Source of the DNA: Bacteroidota bacterium
Lineage (GTDB): Bacteria > Bacteroidota > Bacteroidia > UBA7662 > CANHCV01
Reading direction: 5' to 3'
DNA: 46,553 nt
Assembly (NCBI GenBank): GCA_947459245.1
Contig: CANHCV010000015.1
Span: forward strand, 1 to 46,553
Shown: one piece after another, positions 1 through 8,390 of the stretch
Layout: each line of letters begins with the position of its first letter
Position numbering within the stretch: the first letter of the stretch is position 1
The notes under the pieces: model-generated
What the model was told of the DNA's origin: nothing
Seen by the model: the letters and a program-made list of their open reading frames with translations, nothing else
Databases searched by the model: none
Program-made: the position numbers and the translations under genes

Positions 1-506
1 CGATTCGGATTGGTTTCATCCAAAACAATTCGAGCAATGTGGTGGGATTCGGGAAGGCCCATGTATTCCCATTTTTTTCCAAAATCGGTCGATTTAAAAA
101 TGCCGTATCCCGCGTAACTGCTGCGAGAGGAATTGGCTTCCCCGGTGCCCAACCAAATGGTTTTTTTCTTCCAGTCCACCGCAAAATCTCCAATGGTGAG
201 CGTTGGCAATTCATCCGATAAGGGAGTGAAGGTGGTACCGTTGTTGTTGGAATACCACAATCCCCCCGAAGCATACGCCACCAATATTTCAGACGGATTG
301 GATGGATTCACATCGAGGTCGGTGATCCGTCCGCTCATGATGGTTGGTCCAATGTTGGGCATTTGAATTCCTTTGAGGATGGAATTTCGTTTGGAATACA
401 CTTTTTCTTGTGCAAACAACAATCGATCTTGATCGGATTTGGTTTGAGCAGTCATGGAAAGGGTACAACCCAAACCAAGAAACAAGGTGAAGAATTTTAT
501 AGCCAT
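1..506 (-). CDS. Exported BNR/sortilin (VPS10)-like repeat protein, C-terminus outside the window
   Basis: The reading frame opens with ATG at 506 and runs off the left edge, so only about 168 N-terminal residues are visible. A signal peptide is clear: MAIKFFTLFLGLGC followed by TLSMTAQ, with likely cleavage after AQ. The mature part contains GPTIMSGRITDLDVNPSNP, then GGLWYSNNNGTTFTPL and GIFKSTDFGKKWEYMGLP. This is the pattern of sortilin/VPS10-like and BNR beta-propeller repeats (the Asp-box-like S-x-D-x-G-x-x-W element), common in large secreted Bacteroidota proteins that often carry a T9SS sorting domain at the missing C-terminus. The start overlaps the 3' end of the upstream permease gene by 10 bp, so the two are probably co-transcribed. 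The molecular role is unknown. The family call is fairly secure; T9SS export is inference. Confidence 0.75.
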   Translation of the reverse strand, partial: MAIKFFTLFLGLGCTLSMTAQTKSDQDRLLFAQEKVYSKRNSILKGIQMPNIGPTIMSGRITDLDVNPSNPSEILVAYASGGLWYSNNNGTTFTPLSDELPTLTIGDFAVDWKKKTIWLGTGEANSSRSSYAGYGIFKSTDFGKKWEYMGLPESHHIARIVLDETNPN

Positions 507-1918
507 AATTCAAACAAGGTAATGAGGATAATTCCTGCTAAGTCTAAAAGGAGTCCGATCAAAATCATTTTTTTGATGGGAATTTTTCCGGTTCCAAAGG
601 CGATGGTATTGGCGGCTGTTGCTACGGGAAGGGCAAAGCCGATGGATGCCGCCAAGGTTGCGGGAAGCAATAGCGACGTGGCCGAAAGGCCCAATTGCAT
701 TTGAAGGGCAACCAAAATGGGAGCCACCAGCTGGATGCTGGCCACGTTGGAGGCAAACTCGCTGATGAGGGTTACCATGGCCACAACGCCAATCATCATT
801 ACCGGAAGCGGCCAGTCCGACAAAAAGGCCAGGGAACTGGCCAGGGCTTCCGAAAGGCCGCTCGATTCAAATCCCATGGCCAAGGCGAATCCGCCTCCGA
901 AAATAAGGAGAACATCCAAGGGGATTTTTTTCATTTCGTCCCAACTCAGCAGTTTGCGATTTTCGTTGGACGGCAAAATCATCAATAAAAAAATGGCCAG
1001 AAGAGCCGGGGCGCTGTCATCAACTTTTACTCCCTTGGGGAATAAGTTGGCCCATCCAAAAAGTTGAAGAGATCCCAAATGAATGGGATTTCGGGTGAAC
1101 CATGCAAGGGCTGTAAACAAGAAAATGGTACCCACCCATTTTTCTTCTCTGCTCATGGGTCCCATGGCTTGCAAATCTTCTTTAAAATGAGAACGATTGA
1201 CCGAGAAAGTCTCTTCATCCTTAAAGAAAAACAACTTCAATAAAAAGAAACAGATGATCAGTAAACTCATGGAAAGCGGAAAACCCACCAACGCCCATTC
1301 GAAGAAATCGGGTTGATGCTCTTGGGGGTAATGCTGTCCCATCACCTTAAAAAAAATGAGGTTGGGCGGAGTTCCCACCGGCGTTGCCATTCCACCAATG
1401 CTGGCGGAATACGCCAAACCCAGCAACAACGCAGCGGAAAACTTTGGAGGGTTGCCCAAGGTTTTAATGATGCCCAACACCACGGCAAGCATCATGAGGC
1501 AAGTAGCGGTGTTGCTCATCCAGTTGGATAAGGAGTAGGTGACTAACATCACACCACCTAAAATCCAGGCGGGACGGGTTGGGATTTTGGATAACAACCA
1601 TGACGATAGGCGGCGGTGGAGATTCCATCGCTCAATGGCGAAACTGAGTCCGAAGCCGCCCATGAACAAGAATAAAATGGGATCCATGTAGGCGGAAGCC
1701 ACCTCGCTGGAGGGAGCGATGCCCAAAATGGGCATGAGAAACATGGGTAAAAAAGAGGTAAATCCCAAGTGAACCACCTCGGTCATCCACCACCAAGCCA
1801 TCCAAACGGCTATTCCGGCCATTTTGGCTCCCAATTCGTTGGGCCATCCTTGGAAAGCTACCAGCAAGCCCAGTAAAGGGCCGAGCGCGAAAAGTAGTTT
1901 CTGACGGTTCGTGTGCAC
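497..1918 (-). CDS. SLC13/DASS-family sodium:anion symporter
   Basis: An inner-membrane permease of the divalent anion:Na+ symporter family (INDY/SLC13), expected to import dicarboxylates, sulfate or similar anions with sodium. It has about 473 residues with 11 or more hydrophobic segments. The first hairpin signature NWMSNTATCLMM carries the SNT substrate/sodium motif, followed by SASIGGMATPVGTPPNLIF. The second signature reads EFASNVASIQL, so the usual SNT is SNV. No ATG lies near the N-terminus. The candidates are TTG at 1924 and GTG at 1918. A TAACTTTG box (1922-1929) covers the TTG, which favours GTG, possibly as a leaderless start. The gene follows mnmA closely and overlaps the next gene. 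The family is certain; the substrate cannot be read from the sequence. Confidence 0.85.
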   Translation of the reverse strand: MHTNRQKLLFALGPLLGLLVAFQGWPNELGAKMAGIAVWMAWWWMTEVVHLGFTSFLPMFLMPILGIAPSSEVASAYMDPILFLFMGGFGLSFAIERWNLHRRLSSWLLSKIPTRPAWILGGVMLVTYSLSNWMSNTATCLMMLAVVLGIIKTLGNPPKFSAALLLGLAYSASIGGMATPVGTPPNLIFFKVMGQHYPQEHQPDFFEWALVGFPLSMSLLIICFFLLKLFFFKDEETFSVNRSHFKEDLQAMGPMSREEKWVGTIFLFTALAWFTRNPIHLGSLQLFGWANLFPKGVKVDDSAPALLAIFLLMILPSNENRKLLSWDEMKKIPLDVLLIFGGGFALAMGFESSGLSEALASSLAFLSDWPLPVMMIGVVAMVTLISEFASNVASIQLVAPILVALQMQLGLSATSLLLPATLAASIGFALPVATAANTIAFGTGKIPIKKMILIGLLLDLAGIILITLFELWL

Positions 1919-1921
1919 GTT

Positions 1922-1929
1922 CAAAGTTA
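1922..1929 (-). promoter_or_regulatory. -7 promoter box (TAACTTTG) for the DASS permease
   Basis: A perfect match to the Bacteroidota -7 consensus TAnnTTTG. The first three bases, TAA, are the stop codon of mnmA. A transcript starting 4-5 nt downstream would begin at or near the GTG at 1918. No TTTG -33 element at the usual spacing was identified. Confidence 0.5.
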
Positions 1930-3087
1930 GCCCGAAATCACCCCACTTCCAATGACTTCTTCGTTGGAATGAAAGGCGATGAATTGACCTGGAGTAATCC
2001 CTTTTTGCGGATGTTCGAATTCGAAATAAACTCCGTTTTCGTGTTGGTGCGCAGTGGCTTTCTGCAAAGGTTGTCGGTAACGAATGCGCACCAGAAATTC
2101 TTTGCTTTCACCCGTTTGCATTTTCCAATCTTCCCGAATCCAATGCATTTCTTCTTGGGAAACAAAAAGTGCTTTCCGATTTAAACCTCGGTGTTTTTCG
2201 CCCATTCCGGTGTAAATGGTGTTGGTTTCGGTATTGGTGGCAATCACAAAAAGCGGTTCGGATTTCCCTCCAATTTGCAATCCTTTGCGTTGGCCAACGG
2301 TGAAAAAATGGGCGCCATCGTGTTGGCCAATCACTTTTCCATCGGAAGGTAAATAGTGAAAGGGCTGGGCCTCGGTGGTGTAGTGGCTGCGGTCGGAATC
2401 GTAGCCCACCCAATCGGAATCGATTTCAATAACATCTCCGCGTTTTACGGTAAGTTGTTGTTGCAAAAAATCGGGTAAACTGATTTTGCCCACGAAGCAC
2501 AGACCTTGAGAATCTTTCTTCTTGGCTGTGGGCAACCCAATGGCATCGGCAATGGCTCGAACTTCGGGCTTTTGCAAATGACCAATGGGAAACAACGCTT
2601 TGGAGAGTTGCGCTTGAGAAATCTGACAAAGGAAATAACTTTGATCTTTGTTTTTGTCGGCCCCGGCGAGCAATTGGAATTGTTGTTTTTCAGCATCCCA
2701 ACCTTTTTGGCAGTAATGCCCCGTTGCAACGGCTTCAGCACCCAAACTCAATGCCGCTTGCAAAAACAGGTCGAATTTTATTTCTCGGTTGCACAACACA
2801 TCCGGGTTGGGAGTTCGTCCCGCGGCGTATTCGGAAAACATGTAATCAACAATGCGGGTTTTGTAGGCATCGCTCAAATCGATGGTTTGGAAAGGAATGC
2901 CCAAATGTTCGGCTACGGCCATGGCATCGTTGGCATCTTCCACCCATGGACATTCGTTGTTCAGGGTAAATCGATCGTCGCTCCAATTGCGCATGTACAT
3001 GCCAATCACTTCGTGCCCGGCCTCCATCAATAAATGAGCGGCTACCGAAGAATCTACTCCACCCGAAAGTCCTACTACTACGCGCAT
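1927..3087 (-). CDS. mnmA: tRNA-specific 2-thiouridylase MnmA
   Basis: Cytoplasmic enzyme that adenylates and then thiolates uridine 34 of Glu, Gln and Lys tRNAs. The protein is 386 residues, normal for the family. It starts [14 protein letters not shown], with the PP-loop SGGVDSS at residues 8-14. The catalytic nucleophile Cys lies in [12 protein letters not shown] (about residue 97) and the second Cys in SQGLCFVGK (about residue 196). The C-terminal beta-barrel contains [10 protein letters not shown]. The frame is open for another 121 codons upstream, but the PP-loop position and a promoter box ending 4 nt before the ATG fix the start at 3087. Downstream, the stop codon overlaps the permease promoter box. 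A very secure call. Confidence 0.96.
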   Translation of the reverse strand: MRVVVGLSGGVDSSVAAHLLMEAGHEVIGMYMRNWSDDRFTLNNECPWVEDANDAMAVAEHLGIPFQTIDLSDAYKTRIVDYMFSEYAAGRTPNPDVLCNREIKFDLFLQAALSLGAEAVATGHYCQKGWDAEKQQFQLLAGADKNKDQSYFLCQISQAQLSKALFPIGHLQKPEVRAIADAIGLPTAKKKDSQGLCFVGKISLPDFLQQQLTVKRGDVIEIDSDWVGYDSDRSHYTTEAQPFHYLPSDGKVIGQHDGAHFFTVGQRKGLQIGGKSEPLFVIATNTETNTIYTGMGEKHRGLNRKALFVSQEEMHWIREDWKMQTGESKEFLVRIRYRQPLQKATAHQHENGVYFEFEHPQKGITPGQFIAFHSNEEVIGSGVISG

Positions 3088-3091
3088 GCTG

Positions 3092-3099
3092 CAAAAATA
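3092..3099 (-). promoter_or_regulatory. -7 promoter box (TATTTTTG) directly before mnmA ATG
   Basis: Perfect TAnnTTTG match. The sequence from box to start reads TTTTGCAGCATG, placing the predicted transcription start at or within a base of the ATG. It supports the short start of mnmA and suggests a leaderless mRNA. No convincing -33 element was seen. Confidence 0.55.
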
Positions 3100-3134
3100 A
3101 GGATGAGTTTCCACCCCTCCTTTTTTTCTTTGAA

Positions 3135-5228
3135 TTAAAAGGATAAACGGGTGCCTACGTATACATTTCTTGGGTCGGCCGGCAAAATTCCGGGGCCAGG
3201 CAAACCGCCTGCTCTTCTTGTGAAATAAACCTCGTTGAACAAATTGGTAACCCCGGCAAAAATTTTCCCACTTCCCCAATCGAAACTGTAGGAAAAGTCG
3301 GCAACACGGTAGGCGGGGATATTTCCTTGAACGCCATCGGTTTGAAAGATGGTGTTGGAAGCATTGGAGAAAGCTTGATCTACAAATTGATGTTGGAATA
3401 AAACGGAATGGGCACCCATTTTTGCTTCCACTGATGAACGAATCATCCATTTTGGAGCGTACTCTACCTGTTTCCCTGCAAAGGGCCCCGAGGTGTAGGT
3501 GGAGAAATTATAAGCACCGGTTTGGGAAAGACTCAATTCAAATTTAGGTCGTGCAATGCCAACCCATTCGGCGTAGTATTCCACGCCTTGGTGTCGACTG
3601 CTTCCTCCATTGGTTCGGAATGGTACTGCTTGTCCTTGAAAATCAACGGTATTGGTTGTGATTCGGTTTTGGTAGAGTAGGTGGTAGGCCAAAATTTCAA
3701 AAAGAAAACGGTCTCGTATTTTTCCACGGTATCCCACTTCCCACTGTTCACCCATCCCGTTTATTAAATTGGAATCGACCAAGGTCTTCGAATCGGTCGC
3801 AAATTGATCGGAAAACAAAACCGGGCGGTAACTGCGGAAGTAATTCAGGAAAGCCGAGGACTGTTTCCATTTTTTCTCCAAAGAAAATCCGGGCAAAAGA
3901 ACCATTGGAGAAGATTGTTGGAACTGGATATTTTTGGTAGAAGATGCTTTCCCGCTTCCGTTTGCGGCTATTCTTTCCCAGCGGATAGCGGGAGAAAACG
4001 TGACGGTTTTAATGGAAAATGCGGATGAGAAATAGGCAGCAACATTGGAGGAATGGAAAGTTAAATCACGGTTTAATCGCTCGAAATCCAATTGAAAGGA
4101 TGGAAGGTTTTCAGCGGAGGGATTGGCAGAAGTTTGCCGATGCAAACGGGTGTTTCCCCACCGTGCCCCGTAGTGCAGTTCCGCCATTTTCAACGTGGTT
4201 TTTCCACGAAATTCGTGCGCCAAATTGCGGTAGAGATCTTGGTCCACATTTCGATTGTTCCATTGGTCGGGGTTTAAAACGCCGGTAGGTAAAATAGGCG
4301 AGGTTTGAAATGCCGTGGAAATTCGACTCCCCAACGTAGCGAATGAATTCCATTGCAATACCGATTTGTTGGTTTTGTATAGAAGTTCTAATTGGGGAAG
4401 ATGCCATCCGATGTTGAGGTAATTGGCTGCTCGGTAACTTTTTTGAGGCTGAATTCGGTATAGGGAATCGTTCAAACCTCCCGGTTGCTGCTGATCGTTG
4501 ATGGAGTAGGTGTGGTAAAAGTTTAGTTGAAGCTTGGAAAAGAGGGGGATTTTCAATTCGGAATACATGGTTTTCGAGTTTACCTTTGAATTCTGCCTCC
4601 AGCCGTTGTTTTGCTTTTGGTGGTAAGAAGTGAAAAACGTGACTTTCCCCAATTTTACGCCATAGTTTAAGTAAGATGCCACGAGCCCGTAGCCGCCAAC
4701 GGTGGTGATGCTCTCTCCATTTTTTCCCCGCAGCGATTCAAATCCTTTCATGCTGAAGTTAACGGTACCACCGATTTGTGGACCGAATGCCAGTGAGCTG
4801 CCACCCCGCAAAATTTGAATTTTTTCTACGGCTTCCATGGGCGGGGTGTAATACGCTTCCGGATACCCAACAGGATCGGCGGCGATATCCATTCCGTTTT
4901 GGCGAACGTTGAAATCCCAGCTGCGATTGGGGCTGAGGCCCCGGGAAGAAATGTTGATCTGTTGGCCTGAACCTTCGTTTTCCCAAATCATAATTCCGGG
5001 TGTTTTGGCCAGGATTTGCCGCATGTTCGCCGTCGCCGGATTGGTAGGACTTTCATTTGGTCGTGTTGTTTTTAGCAACAACCCGTGTGTGGGATATACG
5101 GGTGGTAAGGTATCGGAAAAGTTTTTTTCCGACTCTCGGTGTGTGGTTTCAATGGTGGTTGGAGGGAGGGTGAATTCTCTCCTTGGCGAATCGGAAAGAG
5201 CGAGACTAATGAGTGCAATGAACGACAT
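3135..5228 (-). CDS. FecA-like TonB-dependent outer-membrane receptor
   Basis: Outer-membrane, TonB-powered import channel, 697 residues. The plug domain (about residues 60-180) contains [59 protein letters not shown] and [14 protein letters not shown]. These closely follow the FecA subgroup (ferric dicitrate receptors). The beta-barrel ends with VYVGTRLSF, a typical C-terminal aromatic BAM signal. The true start is ATG at 5228 ([12 protein letters not shown]). A TTG six codons earlier lies inside a promoter box. An A-rich stretch, GAAAAGAAAAAAG, precedes the ATG. The gene is divergent from the flippase and its end lies 47 bp from mnmA. The receptor family is certain; iron-citrate as substrate is inferred from the subgroup. 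Confidence 0.92.
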   Translation of the reverse strand: MSFIALISLALSDSPRREFTLPPTTIETTHRESEKNFSDTLPPVYPTHGLLLKTTRPNESPTNPATANMRQILAKTPGIMIWENEGSGQQINISSRGLSPNRSWDFNVRQNGMDIAADPVGYPEAYYTPPMEAVEKIQILRGGSSLAFGPQIGGTVNFSMKGFESLRGKNGESITTVGGYGLVASYLNYGVKLGKVTFFTSYHQKQNNGWRQNSKVNSKTMYSELKIPLFSKLQLNFYHTYSINDQQQPGGLNDSLYRIQPQKSYRAANYLNIGWHLPQLELLYKTNKSVLQWNSFATLGSRISTAFQTSPILPTGVLNPDQWNNRNVDQDLYRNLAHEFRGKTTLKMAELHYGARWGNTRLHRQTSANPSAENLPSFQLDFERLNRDLTFHSSNVAAYFSSAFSIKTVTFSPAIRWERIAANGSGKASSTKNIQFQQSSPMVLLPGFSLEKKWKQSSAFLNYFRSYRPVLFSDQFATDSKTLVDSNLINGMGEQWEVGYRGKIRDRFLFEILAYHLLYQNRITTNTVDFQGQAVPFRTNGGSSRHQGVEYYAEWVGIARPKFELSLSQTGAYNFSTYTSGPFAGKQVEYAPKWMIRSSVEAKMGAHSVLFQHQFVDQAFSNASNTIFQTDGVQGNIPAYRVADFSYSFDWGSGKIFAGVTNLFNEVYFTRRAGGLPGPGILPADPRNVYVGTRLSF

Positions 5229-5243
5229 CTTTTTTCTTTTCAG

Positions 5244-5251
5244 CAAAGCTA
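5244..5251 (-). promoter_or_regulatory. -7 promoter box (TAGCTTTG) for the FecA-like receptor
   Basis: Perfect TAnnTTTG match located 16 nt before the ATG at 5228, giving a leader of about 11 nt. It decides the start, because the alternative TTG at 5246 falls inside the box. No Fur-box-like palindrome was recognised in the 111-bp divergent intergenic region (5229-5339). Confidence 0.6.
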
Positions 5252-5330
5252 AAGCTTATTTAGAATAAATAAAAATAAGGTGGAAAAGTTGTGCGGGAAA
5301 AAAGGCAAGGGTGAAACGAAAATCGGATTG

Positions 5331-5338
5331 TAATTTTG
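5331..5338 (+). promoter_or_regulatory. -7 promoter box (TAATTTTG) for the flippase operon
   Basis: Perfect TAnnTTTG match ending one base before the ATG at 5340. The predicted transcription start would lie at about 5342-5343, suggesting leaderless initiation at the in-frame GTG at 5343. No -33 TTTG was found at proper spacing. Confidence 0.5.
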
Positions 5339-5339
5339 A

Positions 5340-6617
5340 ATGGTGTTGAAAGGAAAAGGAAAAAACTTTGTTCGAGCATTGAGTTGGTCGGTGCTCCAAT
5401 CTGCCGTGAAAGTGGTCGGCAATTTTACCATGGGTAAATTGGTGGCGTTGTGGTTTGGTCCGGCTGGATTGGCGATGGTGGGTCAGTTTCAAAATTTGTT
5501 TTTTCTCCAACAAAGCGCCACGGGCGGTGCCGTTCAAAATGGAGTAATCCAAGGAGTGGCGCACTCGGAAACCGACCATCAGCAACAGCGGTTGGTGATT
5601 GAATCGGGAGCGGCCATTACCTTTTTGCTCACCCTCCTTTTTTCGGGGATTTGGATTTTTGGCTCGGTGTGGATTCGTGGGCATTGGTTGGCCAACGATT
5701 TTCCTCCCTTGGTGTATTATTTCTTGCCCATTTCCTTGGTTTTTTCGTCGGGATTTTTCCTGGTTTCGGGCTATTTTTCTGCCCTTAAAAACTACCAAAG
5801 CAACGCCTGGATTAACATCATTCAATCGGTTTCTACGGTGGCGTTGTTCGCTGTTTTCGGAAAGATTTGGGGAATTTACGGCGCTTGTTTCGGATTGTTA
5901 TTGGGTCAAATCCCCGCCGTTATTTGGGGTTTTCGGGCATTTAAAAAGTTTTTTTCGGTTCGTCTGTCCCTTCGCTGGCCCAAAAAGCAAGAAAACGGAA
6001 TGTGGAATTTTGCGCTGTTGGCTTTGTACAGTGCTATCGCAACCCAACTCAATCAGCTCCTCATTCGTACCCACCTCACCGAACAATTTTCGGAAGTTCA
6101 GGCCGGTTATTGGGAAGCACTGCAGCGCATATCGAACTTATGGGTGCCCGTGGTTTCGGTTTTATTCACGTCGTTGTTTCTTCCCCGATTAACCCAAAGA
6201 AAGCTGCGGAACGAATTCATGAAAGATACATTTCTAACCGTGGTTGCGGCCGGAGGATTGGTTTTCCTGTTTTCAGTTTCGGTTTTTGGAGTCAAAGAGT
6301 GGTTGATGGAATGGTTGTTCTCCAAAGAATTTACTTCTGCCAAAGACATGATGGGCTTGCACTTGATGGGAGATGTGTTGAAAGCCATGACTTGGTCGTT
6401 TGCGTATGCCTTGCTATCTCGGAAAAAAAGCATTGCCCTTTTGGTCATTGATTTGTTGTTCAATGTTTTGTACTACGGATTGGTGGTTTCCTTGTCAAAC
6501 CATGGCGATTGGACCGGAGCAATTTTGGCGTATCCGTTAGCCATGGTGGTGAATTTGTGTGCAACCATCGGATTTTGGGCCGTAATTTTGACGAAGCAAC
6601 CGATTTCTCATGAGTGA
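5340..6617 (+). CDS. Wzx-type polysaccharide flippase (MOP/MATE superfamily)
   Basis: Inner-membrane lipid-linked oligosaccharide translocase, 425 residues, with about 12 hydrophobic segments spread along the whole length. The N-terminus contains SVLQSAVKVVGNFTMGKLVA and WFGPAGLAMVGQFQNLFF. This is the pattern of WzxE/O-antigen translocases, which move undecaprenyl-linked repeat units to the periplasmic face. It overlaps the downstream methyltransferase by 8 bp and is the first gene of a three-gene unit ending with a glycosyltransferase, consistent with surface glycan or glycoprotein glycan assembly. The start may be ATG 5340 or GTG 5343 because a -7 box abuts the ATG. No polymerase or chain-length gene is adjacent. 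Confidence 0.85.
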   Translation: MVLKGKGKNFVRALSWSVLQSAVKVVGNFTMGKLVALWFGPAGLAMVGQFQNLFFLQQSATGGAVQNGVIQGVAHSETDHQQQRLVIESGAAITFLLTLLFSGIWIFGSVWIRGHWLANDFPPLVYYFLPISLVFSSGFFLVSGYFSALKNYQSNAWINIIQSVSTVALFAVFGKIWGIYGACFGLLLGQIPAVIWGFRAFKKFFSVRLSLRWPKKQENGMWNFALLALYSAIATQLNQLLIRTHLTEQFSEVQAGYWEALQRISNLWVPVVSVLFTSLFLPRLTQRKLRNEFMKDTFLTVVAAGGLVFLFSVSVFGVKEWLMEWLFSKEFTSAKDMMGLHLMGDVLKAMTWSFAYALLSRKKSIALLVIDLLFNVLYYGLVVSLSNHGDWTGAILAYPLAMVVNLCATIGFWAVILTKQPISHE

Positions 6618-7272
6618 TTATCAAAACAAACCGGAAGATTACTACGTACATGCCCGAGTGGATGTTCTCCAACTATTGAAGGGAAAATCCAATTGTTCCA
6701 TTTTGGAACTCGGAGCCGGGGGTGGTTACACCTTGGCCGAAGCAAAGCGTTTGGGAATCGCATCCTACGTTGCAGGGGTTGAACTTTTTCCCTTAGAAGG
6801 AACCCTGCAAAAAGAACCGATTTTGGATGAATTCCACCACGCCGATTTGAATTCAGACGTTTTGGAATTGAATCAAAAATCGTTCGATGTGTTGATTTGC
6901 CCGGATGTTTTGGAACACCTGATTGATCCTTGGTCGGTGTTGGAAAAATGGAGCAAATACTTAAAAAAGGACGGGCTCCTCATTATTTCCATACCCAACA
7001 TCCGCGAAATGTCGGTGCTTTGGAAAATCTTCGGAAAGGGCGATTTTGGTTATACTTCCGATGGTATTTTGGATCGAACCCATTTGCGATTTTTCGCCAA
7101 GAAAAATTTGTTTCATCTTCCGAGTCACCAACAATTTCACCGCATCGAGGTGAAAGCTGCCATGCACTACCAAAACGGAAGTCGTTGGAGGAAGTGGGCG
7201 AACCGACTCACTCTTGGAATTTTCGAATCTTTTTTCACCCACCAATGGTTTGTAACGGCCATTAAAAAATGA
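6610..7272 (+). CDS. Class I SAM-dependent methyltransferase (polysaccharide unit)
   Basis: A 220-residue Rossmann-fold methyltransferase. Motif I is CSILELGAGGGYTLAEAK (about residues 30-47). The acidic motif II region is VAGVELFP, and motif IV reads FDVLICPDVLEHLIDPWSVL, followed by LKKDGLLIISIPN. This is the DUF/Methyltransf_23 pattern frequent in Bacteroidota polysaccharide loci. It starts within the 3' end of the flippase (8-bp overlap) and ends with an ATGA overlap into the glycosyltransferase, so it is probably translationally coupled to both. The substrate is likely a sugar or lipid-linked glycan, by context only. Confidence 0.82.
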   Translation: MSDYQNKPEDYYVHARVDVLQLLKGKSNCSILELGAGGGYTLAEAKRLGIASYVAGVELFPLEGTLQKEPILDEFHHADLNSDVLELNQKSFDVLICPDVLEHLIDPWSVLEKWSKYLKKDGLLIISIPNIREMSVLWKIFGKGDFGYTSDGILDRTHLRFFAKKNLFHLPSHQQFHRIEVKAAMHYQNGSRWRKWANRLTLGIFESFFTHQWFVTAIKK

Positions 7273-8132
7273 GTCATTTCCCCACCATAGGGATCATTGT
7301 CATTCATTTCTCGGGGGTAGATCTTACCAAAAAATGTTTGGAACACGTTGCTCAGCTCACGGGGGTAAACATCCGTTTGGCATTGGTGGATAACGGAGTT
7401 CTCGGCGATGCTCCACCCATCCCATCTTCCCTGATAGGAAAAGTCATCCGAATTGAAAATCATGGATTTTCACACGCTAACAATGCTGGTTTTCAATGGC
7501 TTAAAGAACAGTCGGTTGATGCCGTTTGGCTCTTGAATAACGATGCTTTTCCGGAACCCCAATCCTTGGAGAATTTAATTTCCGATTCACAGGCATTGAC
7601 TTCTAATTTTCCCGTTGCAGCCGGTTCCATGTTGTTGAATGAGAATGGAAGCATTCAGGCCCGCGGTGGTGTTTGGTTTCCAGCCAAAGGTACCGGTTTG
7701 CAAGTTGTTTCCGGTCAGCCCGAACATGGAATTCCGTATCCCGCTGGAGCGGTTTTGCTCTTGAACCGTTCGGCTTTAAATTCCTTGGATTGGAAGATGG
7801 ACGACCGTTATTTTCTCTATTTCGAAGAGTTAGATTTGGTTCTTCGGTTGTCGAAAATGGCTGGTTTCAAAGTCATTTGGTCGGAAACTTCCAAAGTAAT
7901 CCATTTGGAAGGAGCAAGTGCCGGTAGCGGACATGCCCACCACGATCGGAGCACCTTCAGCGAATATCATTTTCACCGCAGCAAACGATTGTTTTACGAA
8001 AAGAATTTCCCCGAGTTGGTGGGAAAAATGGTTTTCCTTCAGATCGCTGTCGTTGGAAAACGGCTATTGAAGGGAGAAATAAGTCGGGCTGTGGCTGCGT
8101 GGAGAGGATTCTTTAAGAAACCGATGAAATAA
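7269..8132 (+). CDS. Family 2 (GT-A) glycosyltransferase
   Basis: A 287-residue glycosyltransferase with the GT-A beginning IGIIVIHFSGVDLTKKCLEH. The nucleotide-sugar region is LALVDNG, and the metal-binding region is VDAVWLLNNDAFPEP, with the DxD position as NND. Further elements are GAVLLLNRSALNSLDW and DDRYFLYFEELDLVLRLSK, the latter containing the ED-like acceptor-side motif (FEELD). This is the rhamnosyltransferase/WbbL-like pattern. It begins by an ATGA overlap with the methyltransferase and is the last gene of the flippase unit. It probably adds one sugar to a lipid-linked or cell-surface glycan. Sugar and acceptor are unknown. Confidence 0.86.
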   Translation: MSHFPTIGIIVIHFSGVDLTKKCLEHVAQLTGVNIRLALVDNGVLGDAPPIPSSLIGKVIRIENHGFSHANNAGFQWLKEQSVDAVWLLNNDAFPEPQSLENLISDSQALTSNFPVAAGSMLLNENGSIQARGGVWFPAKGTGLQVVSGQPEHGIPYPAGAVLLLNRSALNSLDWKMDDRYFLYFEELDLVLRLSKMAGFKVIWSETSKVIHLEGASAGSGHAHHDRSTFSEYHFHRSKRLFYEKNFPELVGKMVFLQIAVVGKRLLKGEISRAVAAWRGFFKKPMK

Positions 8133-8144
8133 CATCGTTTTTTC

Positions 8145-8200
8145 TTAACGGATTTCGGAAGAACAAAAGAATGAATGCTTCAGATTTTTTTATCCGTTAA
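8145..8200. terminator. Possible convergent-gene terminator (long-loop inverted repeat)
   Basis: TTAACGGAT at 8145-8153 is the exact reverse complement of ATCCGTTAA at 8192-8200, separated by 38 nt containing a T7 run. It lies between the convergent glycosyltransferase and xseB ends; the right arm includes the xseB stop codon. The loop is long for a classical terminator, so this is tentative. Confidence 0.3.
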
Positions 8201-8388
8201 TTGGGTTTATCGGTTTTCTGAAGTACATCGTTAATTTCTTTTTCTGCGTTTCGGAGTTTGGTCTTGCAAATTTCGACCAACTCATTGGCTCTTTTTACTT
8301 TGTCGGCCAGGTCGTCGATGGAAATTTCTCCTTGCTCCATCCCTTTTACCAACTGTTGGAGTTCTTCAAATGCTTCTGCAAATTTCAT
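8197..8388 (-). CDS. xseB: Exodeoxyribonuclease VII small subunit
   Basis: A 63-residue protein, typical for XseB. The N-terminus is MKFAEAFEELQQLVKGMEQG, and the following helix EISIDDLADKVKRANELVEI matches the family signature (F-x-E-x-x-x-x-L-x-x-I/V-V, then L-x-x-L/A-x-x-x-x-x-G/A). Several copies coat each XseA subunit to form the cytoplasmic nuclease that trims single-stranded DNA. It follows xseA with only a 2-bp gap, the normal arrangement. Confident despite the small size. Confidence 0.93.
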   Translation of the reverse strand: MKFAEAFEELQQLVKGMEQGEISIDDLADKVKRANELVEICKTKLRNAEKEINDVLQKTDKPN

Positions 8389-8390
8389 GG

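Noticed and set aside
2506-3033. 175-codon plus-strand frame opposite mnmA
   Set aside because: The mnmA motifs on the minus strand are unambiguous; the opposite frame shows no domain.
5256-5825. 189-codon minus-strand open frame across the fecA/flippase intergenic region and the flippase start
   Set aside because: It is antisense to a clear flippase, has a Lys/Arg/Gln-rich low-complexity sequence, and would cover both divergent promoters.
5599-6192. 197-codon plus-strand frame inside the flippase gene
   Set aside because: It is an out-of-frame shadow of the membrane protein, rich in Phe, Arg and Cys, with no start context.
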